Positions 20,442 through 30,620 are shown, numbered from the stretch's first letter. The stretch is 64,000 nt of DNA from Seonamhaeicola aphaedonensis (GCF_003386195.1 NZ_QRDX01000008.1:1993-65992); one strand, 5' to 3'. The notes: generated by a model from the letters alone, not told the origin. Numbers and translations: made by a program.

Positions 20442-20447
20442 GATCGA

Positions 20448-22433
20448 TCAATTGTGTGTTTTGGTATTGGAAGAACGGGTTTCCTGAATGGTCATAACGC
20501 CCTTAACGGTTTCTTTTTTCACCCGAACCAGGCCGCCCTCATTGTCATACTCATAGAACGTACTGTAATTGTTTTCATCCAGTTCGGCCATGAGCCTGTA
20601 GGTTTCAGGGTCATAAACAAATGATTTCATATTACCATTGATGGTATGTACTCTTACATCATCAAAATATACGGGCAATTTGTCATCTAAATTGATTAGG
20701 TTTAGATTAAAGTACACCGTCTGTGCAGGAATTGTGAATTCTGCAATGATGCGTTGCCATCCTTCTATAATATCACCATTTGGTGTTAGCCTTACAGGAG
20801 TATTTATAATGTCGTTATTGGCATCGGAAAACACCAGATCTATCACGGCATTGGAATAGGTCATTACCTGATCGTCATGCTCTTCTTTTACCCAAGCTCC
20901 CAACCAATACGTTTCTCCGGGAATAGGACTAAAGGAATCACAGGATTCGCAGGCCTCATTGGGGTTGTTGCAATCTTCAACATCTATAAAAAGGGTCGAT
21001 TCGTTTAAAACACACGTACCTGTTGTCCCTGTATCGGGCAGGCCATAGGTAACCCTATAATGTCCCGGTTCATTGTAAGTATAGGATATGGAGTCGGTAT
21101 CGAAAAATGTTGCCAGCGGGGTTCCGTTATTATTATCGTAGACGGTCCAAAAGTAATCACCAAAACCTCCGATAGAATTGAACTGTATTTCCTCACCAAC
21201 ACAGGTTCTGACATCTGAAGCCGTTATTTGGACACTGCCACCAGCATTACCACAGGAGGCCTCAAAATAGGCATATCCTGAATGTCCACCGAGACCACAA
21301 TCACCAACTTCAGCAACAACGGTAACTTCATCACCTACATTGACAAATTTTAAAAGGTCTAGGGAATTCTCCTCCCATTGCTTAATAAACATGGATCTGC
21401 CATTGGCACCGGAATTAATGAAATCAAAAACCCGACTGTCCCCAAAAATCAAATATTCAGAACATTCAATCTTAGCACCGTTAATTTCCAAATAAACCGT
21501 AAAATAAGGTTTATCATGGATTTTAATTACATGGGCTGGATTTGGAGGACTGCTTTCATTGCATTGGTATTCAATGTCTTCGTTTTCAGGGTTTTCAAAG
21601 CTGATATGCCCACAGGTTCCGGTATCTTCTAAAACTACGGCGTAGTTATAGGTAAAAATGTGGTTGTCATTTGAAACAATAAAGGTCTGTTCAATACGTT
21701 CATCACGCCACCTCACACAATCGTTCCCGATTTTCAGGGCATAATCCCCCTGGATTTGGGATAGGTCTATACCATATTCATCAACATTGGGGATATTTCC
21801 GGGAAGTATTTTGGGCACAATTTCAAAGCGTAGGTCTTCACATAGCTCCAATCTGGGAATGGTATCAATAGGATATACATAGTTTGGTATATCCAATAAT
21901 GATAAAACAGAAATTGTATCAATGGTGATGGAGTCAGCTTCTAAAACGACTACATCATATACATTATAGGCTGCATCGTCAAAAATAGAATCATTAGTAC
22001 AGGTTCCACCAATATTGTAGTTTACTATATAACCACCTTCTTGTGAGTATCCATCATAAAACCCTGTTTTTCTACACCAACCGTTGAAGGTGCCGTCTTC
22101 AAATCCCATGTTCACACAGGAATCGTTAGCAACCAATGCCGAAGACTTTGCTAGCGTTAGGCTACTTTTTTGGGCTATGGCCGTACTTTCATTTTCAGAG
22201 GTAGATTCTAAACTGGTTTTTAATTTTCTTAAATGAGATTTATAAAAGGCCAAACGCTTTTTTTGTATCAATTCATCGATTTTGTTCTGATCGAACCCTT
22301 CATCTGAATAAGCTTTCCTTAAATAGTCTTCATTAAACCCCAATTGAGCATCGCTAACGGTTTCCTGTGCTTTAACCTCAAAGGATACTGCTAGAATAAA
22401 GAAAAGATGTATTATCGTTTTATTAGAAATCAT
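20448..22433 (-). CDS. Secreted PKD/carbohydrate-binding-like protein with YD-repeat end (661 aa)
   Basis: A signal peptide (MISNKTIIHLFFIL ... KAQ) leads a large beta-rich protein. A PKD-like domain lies near 405-490 (VGEEIQFNS, YTYNEPGHYRVTY). Near 493-602 is a galactose-binding-like beta-sandwich (GETYWLGAWVKEE, YFDDVRVHTI). The end (604-655) is Rhs-like: FVYDPETYRLMAELDE and YEYDNEGGLVRVKKET. This C-terminus looks like the natural continuation of the preceding 1843-aa protein, which stops inside a similar sandwich, so the pair may be a split version of a single ancestral protein. Both are exported on their own signals. It may cap or complete the Rhs shell; that is inference. Confidence 0.75.
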   Translation of the reverse strand: MISNKTIIHLFFILAVSFEVKAQETVSDAQLGFNEDYLRKAYSDEGFDQNKIDELIQKKRLAFYKSHLRKLKTSLESTSENESTAIAQKSSLTLAKSSALVANDSCVNMGFEDGTFNGWCRKTGFYDGYSQEGGYIVNYNIGGTCTNDSIFDDAAYNVYDVVVLEADSITIDTISVLSLLDIPNYVYPIDTIPRLELCEDLRFEIVPKILPGNIPNVDEYGIDLSQIQGDYALKIGNDCVRWRDERIEQTFIVSNDNHIFTYNYAVVLEDTGTCGHISFENPENEDIEYQCNESSPPNPAHVIKIHDKPYFTVYLEINGAKIECSEYLIFGDSRVFDFINSGANGRSMFIKQWEENSLDLLKFVNVGDEVTVVAEVGDCGLGGHSGYAYFEASCGNAGGSVQITASDVRTCVGEEIQFNSIGGFGDYFWTVYDNNNGTPLATFFDTDSISYTYNEPGHYRVTYGLPDTGTTGTCVLNESTLFIDVEDCNNPNEACESCDSFSPIPGETYWLGAWVKEEHDDQVMTYSNAVIDLVFSDANNDIINTPVRLTPNGDIIEGWQRIIAEFTIPAQTVYFNLNLINLDDKLPVYFDDVRVHTINGNMKSFVYDPETYRLMAELDENNYSTFYEYDNEGGLVRVKKETVKGVMTIQETRSSNTKTHN

Positions 22434-22445
22434 GGCGTATATATT

Positions 22446-25400
22446 TTAGTTTCCGGAAAGCGTGTCACAAGGCACAATTCTACTTTCAATGGCTGCTATA
22501 TTATTAGGTTTAATCTTTATGCTTTGCCTACCGGAATGGGATTCATCTTTTGATACTTCCACACCGCCATAATTGGCAATTCGCTTTTTAAAATTGAAAT
22601 GTCCGTCTTCACATTGGGTATCGACATCTTCAAAACTATCATATCCCATTTCCTGGTATCTTGAATTGGATGTTACAGCCAAGGGGAATGTATAGTTAAA
22701 CCCATATTGGGCAGCAGAGTACCGGTCAAGGGCATCCTGATTTTCCAGTTCGGCACCATAAGGGGAGTACTCCGTTACTTCAGAGGCATAGGTCCAGGCA
22801 GGATCATTGGTTTCCGTATACCAATTGCCATTATAGCGATGAAAAGGTGTATGACTGGATAAAAAACCAGTATTTCTTGGGTTGGGATCCAAGCTTCCGT
22901 TTTCACGACTCGTTAAATAGGCATAAGAACTTTTGGCCCTCCAATCACCTTTTACGTTATAGCGGTACGGATTGAAGTCCTGACCGTTGTGGACAACAAC
23001 ATTTTCATTGGCATCAATGGAAATCTTAGGTAAGCTACATTCACATTGTGATGGCCAGGCATCACTGTATTTTACGGCATTGGTATTAACGACTCTATAG
23101 GTGTTCCAGTCATTGGAATTAAGGGTGTTATTATCAATGTTTTGGTATATGCCCAGTCCATCAGTCAATGGGTTTTTCATTGTGGTGACCGAAGCCATGG
23201 AAGCTGTATGGAAGTTTCTGTATCCCGACCTTAAGACCTTAATAGACTCTTCAGGACTTGATATAATCACACCGTTGCTATCCATAAGGTCAAAGGAATT
23301 ATAACCATATTTCCCTACATTCACCACCCAATATTTAGTGTCCGTAGGCGTGCTCCAAACTTCATCTCCATCTATTAGGTAGGTATTGGCATTATCTGTT
23401 GCAAACCGATAATGGTATGTGGGGTCGTATGTAATATCGGTTTTCATCCCGAGATTATTACTAGCCTGTCCCATACCGTTATAGGCCCAATAGGCAGGAT
23501 AGTTAAAATTGTAGTAATGCTCCTTAAACTCGTTCGTGGTTTCCGTTAATAAAACTTCCCCTGTCAAGGCATCGTAAACCAAATTCTTGGTCGATACCGA
23601 TGACCCCAGGTCATAGGCGATTTTTTCTTTTAGAAGCCCCGTTTTATGGACCACTTTGGTTGTAGCGGCACTACGCATGGTATTTCTGTGGAAGGCAAAG
23701 TTTATATTGTTGATGGAAGGAGCAAAAACTGGAAATAATCCAAATATGGCTATAGCAAGATTGCCATCGGCGCCAAAACTCGTTACCAAACTTCTACTTG
23801 TCCTAAAATCATTGACCACATCATAATGGACTCCTATGGTTTCTTTAGAGGTTGTACCATTTTTGTCATAGACCTGAAGTTCATTTTCCAATTCACCATT
23901 GGTTTTTGTATGGTAAATGTATTCAACGGCAGAAATGGCGTCCTGATTTCCCTCTGACCGTTCAGGGTAAACCCGTTGCGATTTTGGTTTGCCGTCCATA
24001 TCGTTAGTGATTACTGTGAATCCTTGCGATAATGCCAAGTGCCTGTCCTGGTATACGTTTAGGTTGAAAAAAGAGGCAATGCCACCGGTTATCCCGGTTC
24101 CTATTTCATTATAGTGGTCATCGATCATGGTATGCTTTGCGATGGTTGGAAAATCCTTGGAGGTATAAAATTCGTTGACGACCATACCTGTAGCGTGCTT
24201 CCCTACCTGTGCTGTAACCACCCCATTATCTTCCTGTGTTCTATCCAGGTTCTTTGCGGTAACACGGCTATAGGTTACCCGGGGAGCGGGAAAGAACGAT
24301 GATCCCAATGGCCCTTCAACATAGTTTTTATCGGAGGGTGCCAAAAGTCTGTTCAAGTCATAATCTTCAAATGGAACAACAAAGGGGTTTTCCTTGCCGC
24401 CTTGTGGTTCGTAAGCTGCAACACCACTGGATTTGCCATCCAAGGTCTCATAGTTATATTCCTGACCATAGTTCATTCTGTATACGGGGTTATCATCATT
24501 ATCCGTCATGACATCCCATTCATCATTCATTTCTATTTTGGTAACGCGTACGCCACCTCCCAGTTTTTTACCGTTGGGGTTTTGTAATCTTATCCAGGAT
24601 TTATTGGGGACAAATGAGTTGGCGCACTTTTGGTTTCTTAAATAGCGATTGGGGCCTTGAAAAATTTCAGTGATGTTCTTTAATTGGGAAACAATATCGT
24701 CCATAATGCCGGCGACACTAAAATTGTCTTCAGAACCATTTTGACTATAGGCCAACCTGTTAAGATATGTTCTGGCGAACTGCCAAGCTGCTTTGGAGAA
24801 AGGATTAACTTCTAGTCCGCTGTCTCCAATGCTTACTTTTTTTACGGGTATAGCAACAAGTGTCGTCCCTTCCGTTGTATTTTGCTGAATGCTGTAGCCG
24901 CTATCTAGTTTAAAATACCCCGTTACATAATCGTATTTAGAGCTGGTATTCTTGATCATATTCATTAAAAAGCGAAAGTATATGACCTCATTTTGTAAAT
25001 CACCAACATAGCGATCAATAAAGTCTTGGGCACTGATCAATTCATCGACTTCGATATAAATATGACTTATCTCTTTTGTTGAAGAATAGAGTGTTTTATC
25101 ATTGGCATTTTGAAAATCAATACCATCTGTAGCTCCGACAAGTTTGAACATCTGAAGGGCCTTTTTATTTTGCACATATTGATAGTCATCCGATTCATAG
25201 TCCACATCAATAGTACCTCCAGAGGGCAGACCTATTTTAACTAATGACCAGGCTGCAGCATTGATATCCTCCATGGCTTTATCCTGTTCCACATATGGGA
25301 ATTCCGAATTGGTTGTTTCACCAAAAATGCCACAATTGCCATCGTTGTCTTTGTGGTTTCCCCATAAATTGTAGCCCTTAATGTCATAATTGGGGTTATT

Positions 25401-27977
25401 GTTTACGATTTGACCATTGATGTTGAATTCTTTTTCATAGGTAAATTCATAGGGCGTATACTTTCCCATGTTCGAGCCCCTGTACGTAAAATATACCTGC
25501 TTTAGGGTTAGTTTCCCAGTATTCGAGTTTACACTGTTGGGAACCCCTTTGCACAATGAATAATCATATACAAAATGAGCCGTTTTAATAGGTTTAATTA
25601 AAGATGCTAAGTGATTGTTGCTGTTGTCATTATCTTCTAAGTACGATTGTCTTTCTTTATATTCTGGTTTGGAATAAAGTTCTATTCGGCTTAACCTACG
25701 CATTCTATTGCCTAAATTTGCACCTCCATTTTCTCCTGATACCCCTAAGGCATCATTTCTATTAACATTGGTATTGAAAATAGCCACATGCGTTTTGGTC
25801 TCAATTTTATCTATGTACATTAATTCCTTTTCACCATAGGTATAACTACCTGTCTGATCCTTGCTTAGGGAGTTCAAACCTTCGTTCAAAGTCGCCGTGT
25901 TTAATTCCACCGGCACTCTCCATTTATAATTACTATTGGTCTTTTTATAAATAAACTTGGTATAAGACCCTAAGTCATCATCCGTCGGACCATTACCAGT
26001 CAAATCTTCATAGTCTGAAGATAATACACTGCTAAGGAGATAGGTGTGTGCGTATGCCGGAGTGCTAACCCTATTAAAGAAATGATCCCTTCCACTTTCA
26101 TTCTTCGTTGAACTCTCTTTACCCGAATAAGAGACTAACCCTGATTCACAGTCATAATTTTTAGCGTCGACAGCAAAAGTAGCTTCTATTTTTTTTGTAT
26201 TGTATAGTGGTTGAAAATACTGGTAAGTAGATCCATCTTCATTAAATATGGAAATAGCCGTTGTATGATGTGACTTTGCCAGGGTATTGATTTTAGGCTT
26301 ATTTTCCGTCGTATAATTGTTGGTAATGTTTAAAAGTTCGTCTTTGGTCAACTTTAGAATAGATTGTTTTCTAACAAGCCTTTGATCTCTTTTAATTTTT
26401 GAAAAGGTGGACGTAGGGGTTAATGGATCAATATTAGCAGGGTTGTCCACACCCATAAAGTACTTGTTGGGTATGGTTTTTTTATCCAGCATAAATCCAC
26501 CAATGCCAATACGAACCGGTTGATAGCCCCCCATTTTATTGATAAATACATTTTGAAACTCTCTATCTACATTGGTTTCACCAATATTTTTAAAATATAC
26601 GTTTTCATAGTCAACAGCATTTCCGTTTAATTGCTCTGTATAATTACGTCTTGCCCTATTTCCGTTTTCCCAAAGACCAGTAGACGAAATGGAAGGTGAA
26701 AACTTAAAATCGGCTCCTAATTTTACCAAATTCCCGGTGCCAAACTCTATGCCCAAGGATGTATCACTACTAAAATCCTTAACATACTTATCGAATACAT
26801 AACCTACTTGCGATCTAAAAGGTCTAAATGAGCCGCCAATACCTTGCCCATTAATACTATAAACATCATAGGTGTAATTTGGAATGGGTAAGGTGGTGGT
26901 GTTCTGGCTTAGTGATCTGTCATTTTCCCTATTAAAATCCAAAACATCATGTTTTGAAGCTTTCTCGGTATGTTCATATCCAAATACTTTTTCAGTTGTA
27001 ACTTTATCTTTCATTTTTTGAACCGAAGCATAACCATAGATTTCGCCTTGAAATTCTCCAAACGTAATTTCAGTGCCTAATGCTGCATTGAAGCCTATTG
27101 TTGTATTTAAGTAGGGGGGTCTTTTTGTTGGTGTAAACGTGTTATCTGCGAATAATAGCGTTGAGTTAGAACTTCCCGAAATACTTCCAGAACCTCCTAA
27201 AGCACTTTCCCTATTTTTGTTAATTGCTATACCTGAATTACTTCTATTAATAGTTAAATTTGTAATACCTTGTCTAGAGTTAAGGGACAGACCATAACTG
27301 GAATTAGGAGTAAAACCTAATCTATTACCTTCACTGTCTTTTAGTGTTTCACCGATACTTAAACTCGGTTGAACAGTAGCTCCCTGTGTGGTAGATGTGG
27401 ATAGGTTCATACCTACAGAAACTTTATCCGACATCTGATAGCTTAATCCAACACTAGGTTTAAAGGTCAATCCTTGGTAATTATTATATTCTACACCTAA
27501 ACTGGCTCCTGCTAAACTCAACCCTAAATCCTTACCCGCAACAGCAGGGTGTAATTTAAGGGATGCCCCAACGGTGATGTTATTCTTTATATTGTTTTCA
27601 TACCTTATGGTATCTAGTTTTGTGCCATCAAAATCATCAGGAATCCCTCTTATTTGTCTATTGATTTGTCCTACGTTAAGGTTCCAGCCCAAACCTACCC
27701 AAGAGGCTTCCTGGTCCATGGTGACTCCAGAATTGTATGCCAAATTAATGGGATAGCCACCTATGTCCATGATAGGGATGTTGTAATTGAAATCTCCGGA
27801 TGCCAAGTCCACCATATCTGAAGTACCGATTGGTGTAAAGGCATTGAATTCAGGTTGTGCAGGTCCACCGCCTAGAGCAAAAAGATTTGAAGGCTGTACC
27901 GTGGTCAATATCAATTGTATGGCCATGTACGAAGCGATAACTTTTGTAAACTTACTGGTTTTAATTCTGTGGATCAT
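22446..27977 (-). CDS. Giant secreted Rhs-partner protein (1843 aa)
   Basis: It begins with a long signal peptide (to about residue 35) followed by FNAFTPIGTSDMVDLASGDF and GLGWNLNVGQINRQ. This start is typical of the large Bacteroidota proteins found next to Rhs genes and is reminiscent of the SpvB/TcaC-like N-terminus of insecticidal Tc B-components. The body is mostly beta-strand with many Tyr/Asn/Gly and few Cys. The end (FNFKKRIANYGGVEVSKDES) is the first half of a jelly-roll sandwich. It stands just before the 661-aa gene (12 bases) in the same gene train. By analogy with Tc B/C it could build one half of the cage that encloses the Rhs toxin; this is inference, not shown by sequence alone. 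Confidence 0.75.
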   Translation of the reverse strand: MIHRIKTSKFTKVIASYMAIQLILTTVQPSNLFALGGGPAQPEFNAFTPIGTSDMVDLASGDFNYNIPIMDIGGYPINLAYNSGVTMDQEASWVGLGWNLNVGQINRQIRGIPDDFDGTKLDTIRYENNIKNNITVGASLKLHPAVAGKDLGLSLAGASLGVEYNNYQGLTFKPSVGLSYQMSDKVSVGMNLSTSTTQGATVQPSLSIGETLKDSEGNRLGFTPNSSYGLSLNSRQGITNLTINRSNSGIAINKNRESALGGSGSISGSSNSTLLFADNTFTPTKRPPYLNTTIGFNAALGTEITFGEFQGEIYGYASVQKMKDKVTTEKVFGYEHTEKASKHDVLDFNRENDRSLSQNTTTLPIPNYTYDVYSINGQGIGGSFRPFRSQVGYVFDKYVKDFSSDTSLGIEFGTGNLVKLGADFKFSPSISSTGLWENGNRARRNYTEQLNGNAVDYENVYFKNIGETNVDREFQNVFINKMGGYQPVRIGIGGFMLDKKTIPNKYFMGVDNPANIDPLTPTSTFSKIKRDQRLVRKQSILKLTKDELLNITNNYTTENKPKINTLAKSHHTTAISIFNEDGSTYQYFQPLYNTKKIEATFAVDAKNYDCESGLVSYSGKESSTKNESGRDHFFNRVSTPAYAHTYLLSSVLSSDYEDLTGNGPTDDDLGSYTKFIYKKTNSNYKWRVPVELNTATLNEGLNSLSKDQTGSYTYGEKELMYIDKIETKTHVAIFNTNVNRNDALGVSGENGGANLGNRMRRLSRIELYSKPEYKERQSYLEDNDNSNNHLASLIKPIKTAHFVYDYSLCKGVPNSVNSNTGKLTLKQVYFTYRGSNMGKYTPYEFTYEKEFNINGQIVNNNPNYDIKGYNLWGNHKDNDGNCGIFGETTNSEFPYVEQDKAMEDINAAAWSLVKIGLPSGGTIDVDYESDDYQYVQNKKALQMFKLVGATDGIDFQNANDKTLYSSTKEISHIYIEVDELISAQDFIDRYVGDLQNEVIYFRFLMNMIKNTSSKYDYVTGYFKLDSGYSIQQNTTEGTTLVAIPVKKVSIGDSGLEVNPFSKAAWQFARTYLNRLAYSQNGSEDNFSVAGIMDDIVSQLKNITEIFQGPNRYLRNQKCANSFVPNKSWIRLQNPNGKKLGGGVRVTKIEMNDEWDVMTDNDDNPVYRMNYGQEYNYETLDGKSSGVAAYEPQGGKENPFVVPFEDYDLNRLLAPSDKNYVEGPLGSSFFPAPRVTYSRVTAKNLDRTQEDNGVVTAQVGKHATGMVVNEFYTSKDFPTIAKHTMIDDHYNEIGTGITGGIASFFNLNVYQDRHLALSQGFTVITNDMDGKPKSQRVYPERSEGNQDAISAVEYIYHTKTNGELENELQVYDKNGTTSKETIGVHYDVVNDFRTSRSLVTSFGADGNLAIAIFGLFPVFAPSINNINFAFHRNTMRSAATTKVVHKTGLLKEKIAYDLGSSVSTKNLVYDALTGEVLLTETTNEFKEHYYNFNYPAYWAYNGMGQASNNLGMKTDITYDPTYHYRFATDNANTYLIDGDEVWSTPTDTKYWVVNVGKYGYNSFDLMDSNGVIISSPEESIKVLRSGYRNFHTASMASVTTMKNPLTDGLGIYQNIDNNTLNSNDWNTYRVVNTNAVKYSDAWPSQCECSLPKISIDANENVVVHNGQDFNPYRYNVKGDWRAKSSYAYLTSRENGSLDPNPRNTGFLSSHTPFHRYNGNWYTETNDPAWTYASEVTEYSPYGAELENQDALDRYSAAQYGFNYTFPLAVTSNSRYQEMGYDSFEDVDTQCEDGHFNFKKRIANYGGVEVSKDESHSGRQSIKIKPNNIAAIESRIVPCDTLSGN

Positions 27978-27984
27978 GAGATTA

Positions 27985-28587
27985 TTATAGTTTTAGAGGT
28001 ATATCTTTAAGGTTAAATTTGATGATGCCGTTACCGAACAGATGGTCCTGGTATACGAGCTTAATATTATCATTTGCAGGTATATCGTTAAAATAGAGCA
28101 GCAACCTTTTAAATGGTGCCAACTTAAAGTTGCGTTCAAAATGAAACCCGGAACAAGGAATGGTATCGTTGGAAGTCGTTACTACCGTAAAGTCCCTTTC
28201 CATATTAAATGCCATATACTTTACAGCATCTTCGTAGGTTTTATTGGTGTGCTCCGAAAGCAACAGGTCTGTTTTTTTAACGTGCTGGAACTCCACTTCA
28301 ACGATCCGCTCTTCGGCATTGACTTTAGACAAAGAATCAACTTTCCTGTGATCATTCGGATGGTGTTTTAGGAGGTAATATTGCAGGGGAACTTCGGTGG
28401 CCGTGTAGTTGATATCATTGACAAATTGGTTAACCCGTTTGGACTTCCAATTGTACTGATCCAAGTTAAAGAACCGATATTCTGGTAGGGCGGTAATGTT
28501 GGTTGATTTTTTACATGAAAAAATCAATAAAAACATTAAAATCCCAAAACAAGGTAAATGGAAAATCCCCCTATTAATAGCCCTCAT
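27985..28587 (-). CDS. Lipoprotein of the T2SS-Rhs operon (200 aa)
   Basis: From the ATG at 28587 the signal peptide ends in a good lipobox (LLIFSCKK), so the protein is lipid-anchored. A GTG at 28626 is in frame but would add a useless leader. The mature part is alpha/beta with no family I recognise. It starts 85 bases after the OmpH-like gene and ends 7 bases before the giant 1843-aa gene. It sits between the machine genes and the cargo genes, so it could recruit cargo or help place the secretin. Confidence 0.65.
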   Translation of the reverse strand: MRAINRGIFHLPCFGILMFLLIFSCKKSTNITALPEYRFFNLDQYNWKSKRVNQFVNDINYTATEVPLQYYLLKHHPNDHRKVDSLSKVNAEERIVEVEFQHVKKTDLLLSEHTNKTYEDAVKYMAFNMERDFTVVTTSNDTIPCSGFHFERNFKLAPFKRLLLYFNDIPANDNIKLVYQDHLFGNGIIKFNLKDIPLKL

Positions 28588-28672
28588 AAATTTAGTGTTA
28601 ATAGTTCTTAAAACTACATAACACACTCAAATATGGACTGGGTTTTTTCCCCTAATTGTTTAGGTCAATACC

Positions 28673-29179
28673 CTAAATGTTACCCTCATATTTTTCGTTG
28701 GCATATCTTAATAGGTCATCGGTAATATCCAAGTCCGTTTTTCCAAACATTACATTACCATTGCCATTAGCACCCAAAACTATTTTTAGGTCTTTATGGT
28801 TTGCATATTCATTGACATAGGTATTGAGCCTGTCCCAGACTTTGGAATTTAAATTCTGATAAGAGGTATTTTGTGCTTCTTGGTAGGCCTTACTTTTTTG
28901 TGCGATTTCCTGCTGTAGGTTTTTATGGGAATCCGTTTCGGTATGGTTTGTTGACCGCAATACGGTATATAAACTATCCAGCGTCTTACGTTGTATTTCC
29001 ATTTTTTGTTTTTCGGCAGCTGAAATGTCCCTGGTCATATTAAATCCATTAAAAAGTTTGGCATAATCCACATAAACAATGTGCTCGTTAGTGTTGGTCA
29101 AATAATAAATAATACCAAATGCGGCAATGGCTAAAATAAAAATCGAATTTATTGTAGTGTGTAACTTATTTTTATCCAT
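28673..29179 (-). CDS. OmpH/Skp-like membrane-anchored periplasmic chaperone
   Basis: This 168-aa protein has an N-terminal membrane anchor or signal (residues 12-27) and then the OmpH/Skp pattern: strand IVYVDYAKLFNGF, two long charged helices (about 55-125; KMEIQRKTLDSLY, LQQEIAQKSKAYQEAQ) and a closing strand LKIVLGANG. Skp-type chaperones hold unfolded proteins in the periplasm. A copy inside a secretion gene train is unusual and suggests a dedicated holder for the giant Rhs proteins before they cross the outer membrane. The family assignment is good; the client is inferred. Confidence 0.75.
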   Translation of the reverse strand: MDKNKLHTTINSIFILAIAAFGIIYYLTNTNEHIVYVDYAKLFNGFNMTRDISAAEKQKMEIQRKTLDSLYTVLRSTNHTETDSHKNLQQEIAQKSKAYQEAQNTSYQNLNSKVWDRLNTYVNEYANHKDLKIVLGANGNGNVMFGKTDLDITDDLLRYANEKYEGNI

Positions 29180-29184
29180 AATAC

Positions 29185-29673
29185 TTATTGTCTTTTAATT
29201 GTTTTTTGGTCTTTGTTGAAAGCAATCTTTAAGGAATCATCATAGGCTTTAATAAGCTTTATAGCATTAATGGTTTCATTCTCTCGGATTCTATATAATG
29301 TATTGTCTATTTTTAAAACAATCAGCTTGGTAGCATTGCCATTGGCCTTTACAAAACCATGATAGCTTATTGTAGGCCAGGTTATTGGTTTCTTAGAACT
29401 GGGTTTTGAAACGGATGTTGATTTTACTTTAGCTACTTTTATAGGGTTTGGTCTAGAAAAAGGTTTTGAAGCCTTAAAGGGGTCTTCATTTAGCAGTTCC
29501 AATTGAAAGGTATCCTTTGAAAAAGTAAAATCCATGTTGTTATTTGAAACAAAGCCGCTATCCTGATATGTCATAACAGTTTTTTTCTTTCCGAAAAACT
29601 TATAGATAACGGCTCCCCATACAATGACCAAGAGTACCATTAAAGCTGTATTGAGATATCTTTTATTCATCAT
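29185..29673 (-). CDS. GspC/PilP-like inner-membrane linker
   Basis: The ATG at 29673 overlaps the previous stop (ATGA), so it is preferred to 29691. The 162-aa product has one N-terminal membrane helix, a Pro/Ser/Lys-rich periplasmic linker (about 75-100) and a small beta domain (ISYHGFVKA, KIDNTLYRIRENE) of the size and strand order of the homology region of GspC or PilP. In T2SS and T4P this protein connects the inner-membrane platform to the secretin. Position next to the PilO-like, PilN-like and secretin genes supports the call. Confidence 0.65.
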   Translation of the reverse strand: MMNKRYLNTALMVLLVIVWGAVIYKFFGKKKTVMTYQDSGFVSNNNMDFTFSKDTFQLELLNEDPFKASKPFSRPNPIKVAKVKSTSVSKPSSKKPITWPTISYHGFVKANGNATKLIVLKIDNTLYRIRENETINAIKLIKAYDDSLKIAFNKDQKTIKRQ

Positions 29674-30620
29674 TGAACGGTTATGGACCAAGCATTACTG
29701 TAGTCGCTTTGGTTGTTTGCTGCATCTTTTGCTTTTACCCTCCAGTAAAATGTACCTGTAGTATTGAAATCATACTGTACGGTATTGTTTGTTGTATCTT
29801 CTGAATGGACTATAGTATTAAAGTTTGCATCGGAACTAATCTCGATACTGTTTGTAATAGCCGAATTAACATTACCCGGATCTGTACCGTTGGTCCAATT
29901 GAAACTAACAGAAGACGTGAGGGTATCTTGATCTGAAGGTGAGGTTAGCGAAGGTTGATTGGGAGCCTCTGTGTCTAAAAAAACGGACCGTTGCGAATAA
30001 TTGGTCTCCGATGATTCGTTAAGTCCTTTTACTTTCCAAATGTATTCGGCATCTTCATCGAAAAGACTATGTTTAACTGTTATATTTTCGGTTGTTATAT
30101 TGGTTTCTTGAAATATGGTTTGTTCCCCTGCTAATTTTTTAATTAATTCAAACCTGTAGGAAGTTGTATTTGCAAGTTTTTCCCAAGAGAAAAAATTGAT
30201 GATATTATTAGTGTAGATTTGTTCTGATGGTGATAAAAGCACGATACTTTGATCAGTTAAATCATCTGAGGCTACTGATGAAAAAACAACTGGAAACGTA
30301 AATGCGGTTTGGTAAGCAAAGTTTTCTCCCCTAACACGCCACTGATACGTTCCGGGGTTAAGTGTATATTGAAAGGTGTTTTGCGTGATTAAGGAATCAA
30401 CTTCCAAAACTTGATTTCTTTTAATGATCTGGATACGGTAATTGTCTGCCCCTTCTATTGGGCGCCATGAAAACTGAACCACATTACCTTCTATGATGTT
30501 TCCTTCCAGAGGAAAGACAATCTGGATGTTATCGTCCGTAATTTCGTCTTCTAAAATATCGTCACATGACAGGATAAGCCCCAACAGACTTAGTATCACA
30601 ATACTATTTATTGTTTTCAT
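29670..30620 (-). CDS. Lipoprotein with fibronectin-III-like repeats
   Basis: The signal ends in a lipobox (LILSC). The 300-residue mature part holds three repeated Ig/FN3-like beta-sandwiches, each with a W/Y-rich pattern: FSWRPIEGADNYRIQI and TYQWRVRG; FSWEKLANTTSYRFEL and EYIWKVKG; FNWTNGTDPG and TFYWRVKA. It overlaps both neighbours by about 4-17 bases and is therefore tightly coupled to the inner-membrane assembly genes. No classical pilotin is seen in the cluster, so this outer-membrane lipoprotein may do that job or bind cargo. That role is a guess. Confidence 0.75.
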   Translation of the reverse strand: MKTINSIVILSLLGLILSCDDILEDEITDDNIQIVFPLEGNIIEGNVVQFSWRPIEGADNYRIQIIKRNQVLEVDSLITQNTFQYTLNPGTYQWRVRGENFAYQTAFTFPVVFSSVASDDLTDQSIVLLSPSEQIYTNNIINFFSWEKLANTTSYRFELIKKLAGEQTIFQETNITTENITVKHSLFDEDAEYIWKVKGLNESSETNYSQRSVFLDTEAPNQPSLTSPSDQDTLTSSVSFNWTNGTDPGNVNSAITNSIEISSDANFNTIVHSEDTTNNTVQYDFNTTGTFYWRVKAKDAANNQSDYSNAWSITVQ

